A DNA stretch of 10,830 nucleotides from an uncultured Collinsella sp. GTDB taxonomy: Bacteria > Actinomycetota > Coriobacteriia > Coriobacteriales > Coriobacteriaceae. The stretch spans positions 1 through 10,830 of the forward strand of contig CABUBH010000054.1 in NCBI GenBank assembly GCA_902489775.1, read 5' to 3'. The notes below the pieces were generated by a model. It was given only the letters and a program-made list of their open reading frames with translations. It had not been told where the DNA came from and did no database searches. A program made the position numbers and the translations under genes. Below, piece by piece: positions 1 to 5,301 of this stretch (the first letter of the stretch is position 1; each line of letters opens with the position of its first letter).

Positions 1-158
1 TGTGCAATCGCAAGAAGATGACGGGGCGGAATGTCAATCCTGGTCTAACAGAGCCAAAAATAAAGCCCCAAGCGCTAAAAGTGTTCGCCCGGTGGCAAAC
101 CCACACCTCACACAGGGCTGATAAATCGTTTTAGCAAGAACCAAATCGACCTGGTTTT

Positions 159-282
159 CGGAAGTATGCGGCAAATTCTGGAACCTCCGAGCACACCCTG
201 TTTTTTCGCAACAAAATGCCTGATAAACTAGCCTCAAAAGCCAGGTCCGCTCATAGGGTTCAGATTTTGCCGCATACTTCCG
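159..282. repeat. Long imperfect inverted repeat / hairpin in the intergenic region
   Basis: The arms 159-175 and 266-282 are a perfect 17-bp inverted repeat (CGGAAGTATGCGGCAAA and its complement). Pairing continues inward to about 192/249, giving roughly 29 Watson-Crick pairs out of 34. A further short stem can form inside (CCTG 197-200 with CAGG 242-245, then a T-run pairing an A-run). The structure occupies most of the gene-free stretch 1-336. I see no matching target-site duplication just outside the arms and no transposase. It could be a dispersed palindromic repeat, a small non-autonomous element or a structured RNA. A minus-strand ORF (34-360) reads through it, but I judge that ORF to be spurious. 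The rest of 1-336 shows nothing I can name with confidence, apart from a possible insertion-sequence end near 28-55. Confidence 0.7.
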
Positions 283-336
283 GATTGACGCTGGCATCAC
301 TCGCTTCAAAGAGATGATTTCGGCCAGGAGGGCATT

Positions 337-1410
337 ATGGACCTGACGCTTTGTGGGCAATCCGCCTTTAACTACTACCGCATCCCGCCGCAGGTATTAG
401 GCCTTTACCCCGCCATTAGCCTTGGCAATATGGATCGCAGATATTGTGGCCTCGGAAGTCATGCAGTTGTAAAAGACCTGCTTCACGCACCACTTCATAG
501 GCTTGTATTCACTCGGGCACAATCCGGGTCGCGAAGCCTGTTTAAATCGCACCTCCTGACCCAAGGACCACCTCCGGGGTCGTTTAGGCAGACTGAACAT
601 GGGTTTGATGTCACGTCACCGGAGTTCACGCTGCTCAACCTTGCTACGCAGGTTTCACGCAACCAGTTACTCATGGCTTGCTACGAGATGTGCGGCTCCT
701 TTGCAGTGTTTAAGCCCTGCGAGCGAACGCAACAACAACTCGATGAAGCCATTTCGCTTAAGCTCATTCCACCCAACTGCGGCTGGGAGCGAGTTAACGA
801 CACCAAGGGCAATGACACCAACCTGTGGAAGCGCCCACCGCTCCTCAGCGCAGCGGATATCGCCGCGTTCGCCAAGCAGGCCGCAGGCCTGCGCGGCGTT
901 AAACAACTGCGCTGGGCGGCCGAGCACATGACGGGGCAGACCGCCTCGCCCTTCGAAGTACAGACTTCCATGCTTGTCTCGCTCCCCCGCAACGAGGGCG
1001 GCATGGGCATCAACATCGCAAACAACGTGCGCATCCCACTCAGCGACGCCGCGCGCTCACTGTATGACAAAACCTGCTGCTACGCCGATATCCTCATCGA
1101 AAGTGCCACCAACAGCATGGGCGTCATCTTGGAATGCCAAGGCCGTTCCGCCCACGGTGGCGAAGCCGCAAGTCTCTCTGATGCCGAGCGCACCACCGCC
1201 CTCACAAGCATGGGCTATGACGTTATCCAGATAACCTATGAGCAAATCAAAGACACGAAGAGCTTTAACAACATCGCCGAGCTCATCCATAAAAAGGCGG
1301 GGCTCCCCTACATCCCAAAGACCGATCAGGAACGCACCGCCGCAGAAACCCTTCGACGGGAGCTATTGGTCGATTGGGATGAGCTGTTCGCCGTCAAGCC
1401 GGCCGGCTAG
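337..1410 (+). CDS. AbiEi-like protein with C-terminal PD-(D/E)xK-type (DUF559/Vsr-like) domain
   Basis: This 357-residue protein of unproven function is built like a group I recognise from Coriobacteriia. Residues about 1-140 resemble the AbiEi antitoxin-like fold: an N-terminal CGQSAFNYYRIPP segment, then HLLTQGPPPGSF (72-83), then a SPEFTLLNLA segment (94-103) and a YEMCGSF segment (116-122). Residues about 200-315 look like a small endonuclease fold. E207, D251 and E266-x-Q268 fit the PD-(D/E)xK spacing; H273 and a D282..R285 pair follow, then GYDVIQIT (293-300), as in DUF559/Vsr-like proteins. Q replaces the usual K or D in the ExK position, so catalysis is uncertain. The ATG at 337 follows AGGAGG (327-332) with a short 4-nt spacer, and the family N-terminus begins here, so the start is credible. 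The gene is monocistronic and convergent with the next gene, sharing a CTAG at the stops. The first third is visibly richer in A/T than the rest. A defence role is suggested only by the AbiE resemblance; no AbiEii toxin gene lies beside it. Confidence 0.75.
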   Translation: MDLTLCGQSAFNYYRIPPQVLGLYPAISLGNMDRRYCGLGSHAVVKDLLHAPLHRLVFTRAQSGSRSLFKSHLLTQGPPPGSFRQTEHGFDVTSPEFTLLNLATQVSRNQLLMACYEMCGSFAVFKPCERTQQQLDEAISLKLIPPNCGWERVNDTKGNDTNLWKRPPLLSAADIAAFAKQAAGLRGVKQLRWAAEHMTGQTASPFEVQTSMLVSLPRNEGGMGINIANNVRIPLSDAARSLYDKTCCYADILIESATNSMGVILECQGRSAHGGEAASLSDAERTTALTSMGYDVIQITYEQIKDTKSFNNIAELIHKKAGLPYIPKTDQERTAAETLRRELLVDWDELFAVKPAG

Positions 1411-2255
1411 CAGCTAGCGATCAGAGGGACTGCGGGAACGTCAGAAGCAGCAACGCGAGCCGCAAATCCCGCCTCGGTCAGCTCGATGACCTCGGTAAAC
1501 GTTGCGTCGAAGAACTTCTCGGTTAGCAGGCGATACGGCGGATGATCGGGCTCGCCGGGGTTTTCGCGCACGATCTCGTGCATGACACCGATGGTCTTGA
1601 GCACATACTCCTTATGGATGGGATACTGCCCAAAACGCGTCGCAGCGGTATACAGGCGATCGGTCGCACGCGGGATGGAAACAATGCCCAGCGTCTTGCC
1701 AAACCAGTCAAAGTCGCCTTGCTTTTTAATGCGGAACTCCTCACACGGCTTGCCGCCATGCGCCTCCAGGTACTGATTCACACGCGTATTCCAAACCGTG
1801 TCGGCCACCAGATGCGACCAGACGCCCAGTGTTAAATCGAGCAGCGACTGCGCCACATCTTCGGACGCAAGCGAGAACTCACAGGCGCCGGGACCGGCAA
1901 CCGGCTCGGCATCCTTGTAGCGCTGGGGATAGTGCACGCGGTTCAGCCGCTCGCGTTCCTCGATAATCGAGGTCGCCGCGGCCGGCGCACCGGTGGGCGA
2001 ACTTTTAAGCAACGGTGCCACATAGGTATCCCAGAACTCATGCTCACGAGGCTTAGGGATGGGCTCAGGCTTGGCAAAGTGCGTAATGCGGTACGGGATG
2101 GGATCGGCGATGCCAGGGACCATATAGCCCACGAAGATATCCGGAACCACGCAGCCAAACAAAAAGGCATTGCGGTCGCGCACGCTCTTGGCAAGCGCAC
2201 CGGTGCGCTCCAGCAAACGCTCCGTCTGAGCGATATGAATGTTCCAGCTTGGCAT
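1407..2255 (-). CDS. Zinc-dependent phospholipase C family protein
   Basis: The 282-residue product matches the bacterial zinc-dependent phospholipase C (PLPC-like) superfamily, whose members use clustered His and Asp residues to bind zinc. The family signature is visible: PSWNIHIA at the N-terminus (H6), FLFGCVVPDI (31-40, D39), a THF histidine (H59), and WSHLVADTVWN (146-156, with H148 and D152). No signal peptide or membrane segment is apparent, so it is probably cytoplasmic; many family members have no assigned substrate. I chose the ATG at 2255 because it is preceded by a G-rich stretch (GGGGGTGG) and gives the usual MPxxxxH start. An ATG four codons upstream (2267) is possible but has no ribosome-binding site. 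The gene lies downstream of the cbi operon on the same strand, separated by 80 bp with a small hairpin. It converges with the AbiEi-like gene and shares the bases of its stop codon. The family assignment is fairly sure; an actual phospholipase activity is not. Confidence 0.75.
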   Translation of the reverse strand: MPSWNIHIAQTERLLERTGALAKSVRDRNAFLFGCVVPDIFVGYMVPGIADPIPYRITHFAKPEPIPKPREHEFWDTYVAPLLKSSPTGAPAAATSIIEERERLNRVHYPQRYKDAEPVAGPGACEFSLASEDVAQSLLDLTLGVWSHLVADTVWNTRVNQYLEAHGGKPCEEFRIKKQGDFDWFGKTLGIVSIPRATDRLYTAATRFGQYPIHKEYVLKTIGVMHEIVRENPGEPDHPPYRLLTEKFFDATFTEVIELTEAGFAARVAASDVPAVPLIASC

Positions 2256-2281
2256 AGCCACCCCCATAAAAAACCTGGATA

Positions 2282-2287
2282 ACTATA
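2282..2287 (-). promoter_or_regulatory. Possible -10 element for the phospholipase-like gene
   Basis: The minus strand reads TATAGT here, 26 bp upstream of the chosen start codon at 2255. I find no convincing -35 hexamer 16-18 bp upstream, so this is a weak prediction from the -10 resemblance alone. Confidence 0.25.
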
Positions 2288-2299
2288 CCATCACGGCAA

Positions 2300-2315
2300 A
2301 GCCGCGCGGGCGGCT
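2300..2315 (-). terminator. Weak hairpin after cbiO
   Basis: AGCCGC (2300-2305) pairs perfectly with GCGGCT (2310-2315) around a 4-nt loop, 21 bp downstream of the cbiO stop. On the minus strand only a couple of T residues follow (TTGCCG), so it is at best a weak or factor-dependent terminator. Readthrough into the phospholipase-like gene is possible. Confidence 0.3.
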
Positions 2316-2335
2316 ACGCACGCTCTACGCAGCAA

Positions 2336-3106
2336 CTAGTCCGTAGCACCGCTTTCGGTTCCATACGACGGCGAAGGCGCCTCGACCACATGGTGATATC
2401 GATCGATATAGATTGCACGGGCCCCCAGGCGGCGCACCAAATCGTGGTGATGTGTGCTCATCAAGACCGTCTTACCCGCCGCGACGTAGGCCAGCAAGAA
2501 GTTGACCACAATGTCGCATGAATCCTCGTCGAGCCCATTGGTAGGCTCGTCGAGAACCAAGATATCCGGGTTCATCGACACCACCGCAGCCAGCGCAACG
2601 CGCTTCTTTTGCCCACCCGAGAGCTGATAGGGAGAGGCGTCGGCAAGGTCGGCAACCTGGAACAGCCCCATGGCATCGCGGACGCGGCGCTCGAGCTCGC
2701 CCGTCGGCAGCCCCATCTGCGCGGGACCAAAAGCGACCTCCTCGCCCACCGTGGCGCAAAAGAGCTGCGCGTCGGCATTCTGGAACACAAAGCCAACGCG
2801 CTGATGAAAACGCTGAGCGGCCGCGGAATCCTTTAGAAACGCCGCATCGATCACATGCCCGTCAAACAGGTATGCCCCTGCGTCCGCGAGTTCAAGGCCG
2901 TTAATAAGGCGCATAATCGTCGTCTTACCGCAGCCGTTGGGACCGAGCAGGGCAACGAGTTCGCCACGATCGACCTGCAGCGACACGCCATCGACAACCG
3001 TATGTCCCGCATAGGAGAACACTACTTCGCGCAGCTCGATGAGCGGCGTGACCTCGGCGCCGCCCGCACCGTTCGTGCCCGCCGCATTATTCATATCGAT
3101 CGTCAA
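2336..3106 (-). CDS. cbiO: Energy-coupling factor ATPase, CbiO/EcfA type, for Ni/Co uptake
   Basis: This is the ABC ATPase that powers the ECF-type cobalt/nickel importer with CbiM and CbiQ, on the cytoplasmic face of the membrane. Counting from the chosen start (256 residues), the motifs are: Walker A GPNGCGKTT (55-63), Q-loop FVFQN (106-110), signature LSGGQKKR (162-169), Walker B ILVLDEP (182-188), D-loop GLDE, and the switch histidine in STHHH (217-221). All catalytic elements are intact. The start is uncertain. The reading frame is open far upstream into cbiQ. ATG 3130 has G residues directly against it and no spacer, and ATG 3094 has no nearby ribosome-binding site. TTG 3106 lies 7 nt after AAGGG (3118-3114), so I prefer it. 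cbiO follows the cbiQ stop by 46 bp on this choice (22 bp if ATG 3130 is used) and is the last gene of the operon. The residues before LIELREVVF (about 22-30) are a Gly/Ala-rich linker without domain resemblance. Confidence 0.9.
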   Translation of the reverse strand: MTIDMNNAAGTNGAGGAEVTPLIELREVVFSYAGHTVVDGVSLQVDRGELVALLGPNGCGKTTIMRLINGLELADAGAYLFDGHVIDAAFLKDSAAAQRFHQRVGFVFQNADAQLFCATVGEEVAFGPAQMGLPTGELERRVRDAMGLFQVADLADASPYQLSGGQKKRVALAAVVSMNPDILVLDEPTNGLDEDSCDIVVNFLLAYVAAGKTVLMSTHHHDLVRRLGARAIYIDRYHHVVEAPSPSYGTESGATD

Positions 3107-3152
3107 AACGTCGCCCTTCCCTATTTGCATCCCCAGCCGGAACCAGCAGCGC

Positions 3153-3995
3153 CTACAGCACCGCGCATAACACTGCCAGCAGCGCCACGCCGGCCGCGTA
3201 AACCGTATCGCGCCAGCCAAACCCGGCGCGTGCGGGCGCCGGATACGCACCGGCAAAGCCGCGGCAAAGCATAGCCTCGTCCATCGCGCGGCTGCATTCC
3301 ATCGCCTTGATAAACGTCATGCCCATGATACCCGCCAGCGAGTCGGTGCGCGAAAAACCCGCAGGCGCACGACCCACGCTGCGCAGCATGACCGATTCGC
3401 ACAGATTGTGCGCCGTGCGACCCAGCACCTCGATGTGCTTGAGCGCCATATCAAACGTAAAGATAACTTCGTCGGGTAGATGCAGCATCTTGAGCGCCGC
3501 CGACATGCGGCTCCAGGTAAGGGTCCACGAAACGCCCAGCACCAGCGACACATTAATGAAGGTCTTGAGCGCGATCTTGAGCATGGCGCCCGTGGCAGAC
3601 GCGCCCAGCAGCAGGGCAGGCAGCGCCAAAACCACGGCAAACCCTGCGGCGCCGAGCGCCGGCACAAAGGTCGCGCGTAGCCCGCGCACCGGGCGCACCG
3701 CGACCAGCACCAACACGATCGCCGCCATCAGCATCAGATACAGCGGGCTTTGCGTCAGACACACGCACAGGACGCAAACGAACATCCCCACCAGGCGCAC
3801 CGGAGCCGAAACGCAAGAAAGGGCGCGGTCGACCATCGACCCGCCCTCGTGCGCGCCCCCACCCAGGCGAACCCGCTCAAGCAGGCTCGCCAGGTGCAGG
3901 ACATTCTTTTGCATCACACGATGCCGAGCCCCCGCGGGCTCGTAACGCTGCTCGACCGCAAGCCAGCTAGGCAGCTCGGCTATTGCCATGAGCAC
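3153..3995 (-). CDS. cbiQ: Energy-coupling factor transmembrane protein, CbiQ/EcfT
   Basis: The protein (280 residues) is the transmembrane coupling subunit of the cobalt/nickel ECF transporter, linking the CbiM substrate-binding protein to the ATPase. Hydrophobic segments lie at about 68-101 (probably two helices), 108-131, 139-160 and 263-280. The cytoplasmic coupling region between them includes LPDEVIFTFDMALKHIEVL (163-181) and the EcfT motif ending in AMLCRGF (241-247), the A-R-G box that contacts the ATPase. The GTG at 3995 lies 5 nt after AGGA, and an in-frame ATG at 3989 is the alternative. The gene start overlaps the end of cbiM by 29 bp, which implies translational coupling. About 45 hydrophilic residues precede the conserved core, somewhat longer than in classic CbiQ. 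Identification rests on the A-R-G motif, the membrane pattern and the position between cbiM and cbiO. Confidence 0.88.
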   Translation of the reverse strand: MLMAIAELPSWLAVEQRYEPAGARHRVMQKNVLHLASLLERVRLGGGAHEGGSMVDRALSCVSAPVRLVGMFVCVLCVCLTQSPLYLMLMAAIVLVLVAVRPVRGLRATFVPALGAAGFAVVLALPALLLGASATGAMLKIALKTFINVSLVLGVSWTLTWSRMSAALKMLHLPDEVIFTFDMALKHIEVLGRTAHNLCESVMLRSVGRAPAGFSRTDSLAGIMGMTFIKAMECSRAMDEAMLCRGFAGAYPAPARAGFGWRDTVYAAGVALLAVLCAVL

Positions 3996-5052
3996 CGCTT
4001 TCCTTGACCGTCAGCGAGACCAGGCGGAATACGATGGTAAGCACCGCCACGCCAATCACGCCCGAAAGGATATACATGGCAGCCTGGCCGGCAAAGCCAA
4101 GACCCTGCTCCTCGGAATAGGCCTGAAGATAATCGCCCGTGGGCAGTGTATCGGCAAACGTCGGAGCGTCGAGACCGACCGAAGCCTGCAGGCTGTCGTC
4201 GCCAGCCTCCTGAACGGCGGTCGCGGCGCCCTCGGCGTCCCACTCGCCCCAGGCGTCACCGGTGGCCAGCAGGCCAAGCGGCGTTGCAGCCACGAGCACA
4301 GCGACCAGGATGAGCGTAGGAACCAGCGAGGCCTTCTTGGCAGCAGCGCCCTCGGCAGCAAGCTGGCCATCGACGGCCTCGGGACCGACGATAACGCCCG
4401 GCGCCGTCTTCTTAATGAAACCGTAGATGGCGGCCGTCGCCACGCCCTCAACCACGCCGGCGACCAGCATATGCGGGATCAACATGGCAGGAATAGCCAC
4501 GGACAGCGGGAAGGGGCAGTACAGCGGAGCGCCCGAAGCATTCATGAAGAGCATCGGCTGAATACCAAACTCGATTGCCGCGCACAGGGCCGCCAGGCAC
4601 AGGCCGACCCAGCCGCTTACGACGGCCGAAACCGAGGTGCCCCAGCCCTTGCCATGCAAACGGCTGTTGAGCGCACGGAACACGATAGCAGCGGCAAACG
4701 GCAGCACGAAGGCCATGTTAAAGCAGTTGGCGCCAAAGGACAGGATGCCGCCGTCGCCAAACAGCAGCGCCTGCAGCGCCAGCGCGACCGAGACGGCAAT
4801 GGCAGCGGCCTCCGGGCCCAACAGCAGCGCGATGAGTGCGCCGCCGACGGCGTGGCCTGTGGTGCCGCCGGGCAGCGGAACGTTAAACATCATGAGCAAG
4901 AAGGAAAAAGCAGCGCAGATGCCCAGGAAAGCCATGTGCTCGCGGTCGAGCGTGGCGCGCACCTTCTTGATGCAATGAACCCACACGGGCACCATCGCCA
5001 CTGCCATGACGGCATCGGTCTGCGGGGACAGATAATTATCTGGAATGTGCAT
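3967..5052 (-). CDS. cbiM: Cobalt/nickel ECF substrate-binding protein CbiM/NikM with fused PDGLE (CbiN-like) C-terminus
   Basis: This 361-residue membrane protein captures the divalent metal for the CbiMQO importer. It begins with MHIPDNYLSP, and H67 sits in TTGHAVGG. In the NikM structure known for this family, the N-terminal amine, His2 and His67 form the metal site, and all are kept here. About six to seven hydrophobic segments fill residues 10-213. After a linker, the C-terminal part has a helix (244-265) containing TPLGLL, then GEWD (269-272), an extracytoplasmic stretch rich in acidic residues, and a last helix (336-355). This is the layout of the PDGLE/CbiN-like partner fused to CbiM, so no separate cbiN gene is needed. 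The start at 5052 follows GGGAGG with a 5-nt spacer. It is the first gene of the operon, downstream of a predicted promoter and a NikR-like operator. That operator makes nickel the likelier substrate; cobalt cannot be excluded from the protein sequence. Confidence 0.92.
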   Translation of the reverse strand: MHIPDNYLSPQTDAVMAVAMVPVWVHCIKKVRATLDREHMAFLGICAAFSFLLMMFNVPLPGGTTGHAVGGALIALLLGPEAAAIAVSVALALQALLFGDGGILSFGANCFNMAFVLPFAAAIVFRALNSRLHGKGWGTSVSAVVSGWVGLCLAALCAAIEFGIQPMLFMNASGAPLYCPFPLSVAIPAMLIPHMLVAGVVEGVATAAIYGFIKKTAPGVIVGPEAVDGQLAAEGAAAKKASLVPTLILVAVLVAATPLGLLATGDAWGEWDAEGAATAVQEAGDDSLQASVGLDAPTFADTLPTGDYLQAYSEEQGLGFAGQAAMYILSGVIGVAVLTIVFRLVSLTVKESGAHGNSRAA

Positions 5053-5109
5053 GTACGCCTCCCGGTTATCGGCGCACGAAATTGCAACGCCGCTTAAATC
5101 ACCTTGTCA

Positions 5110-5137
5110 GTGTTACGCATTGTCAGATTCGTAACAC
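5110..5137. promoter_or_regulatory. NikR-like operator upstream of cbiM
   Basis: GTGTTACG (5110-5117) and CGTAACAC (5130-5137) form a perfect 8-bp inverted repeat with a 12-bp spacer, 28 bp in all. Written as heptamers it is GTGTTAC-N14-GTAACAC. From memory this matches the NikR motif described in Desulfovibrio-type bacteria, and its overall length equals that of the E. coli NikR site (two 6-bp half-sites 16 bp apart). It starts about 4 bp downstream of the predicted transcription start of the cbi operon, a position suited to repression. The symmetry is seen directly; the regulator is inferred, since no nikR gene lies in the window. Confidence 0.65.
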
Positions 5138-5147
5138 GCCGCGGGCT

Positions 5148-5176
5148 ATCATAGCAAAACGGCGCGCTGCCGACAA
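5148..5176 (-). promoter_or_regulatory. Promoter of the cbiMQO operon
   Basis: On the minus strand TTGTCG (5176-5171) is followed by a 17-bp spacer and TATGAT (5153-5148). These match the housekeeping -35 at 4 of 6 positions and the -10 at 5 of 6. The predicted start is near 5141, leaving a leader of about 89 nt before the cbiM ATG. The -35 hexamer lies in the loop of the pheST terminator hairpin, and the spacer covers one arm of its stem. Confidence 0.6.
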
Positions 5177-5190
5177 AGCAGCACGCCGTT
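5156..5190 (-). terminator. Intrinsic terminator of the pheST operon
   Basis: Arms 5158-5170 and 5178-5190 form a 13-bp GC-rich stem with a single G-U pair and a 7-nt loop. On the minus strand the stem ends in TTTT (5159-5156). It lies 112 bp beyond the pheT stop codon and is the only hairpin with a T-run there. On the plus strand no T-run follows, so it acts leftward. Confidence 0.75.
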
Positions 5191-5250
5191 ATGTAATGCG
5201 CGTGTCATATATGCAGGCTCAACGGTGCCTTATTCCGAACACCGCGGTCA

Positions 5251-5286
5251 CGCAGGGCCTCACAGCAACCGCCACTAGGCCCTGCG
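5251..5286. repeat. Perfect 10-bp inverted repeat just after pheT
   Basis: CGCAGGGCCT (5251-5260) and AGGCCCTGCG (5277-5286) are exact reverse complements separated by 16 bp, beginning 16 bp past the pheT stop codon. No T-run follows on either strand, so it is not a classic intrinsic terminator. It may protect the 3' end of the pheST transcript or help termination ahead of the hairpin at 5158-5190. Confidence 0.6.
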
Positions 5287-5301
5287 CTCCCGGCGCAAGC
5301 C

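Noticed and set aside
34..360. A 108-codon minus-strand ORF across the left intergenic region.
   Set aside because: It reads through both arms of the long inverted repeat, shows no recognisable domain and overlaps the start of the plus-strand gene. It is better explained as a chance ORF in a palindromic repeat.
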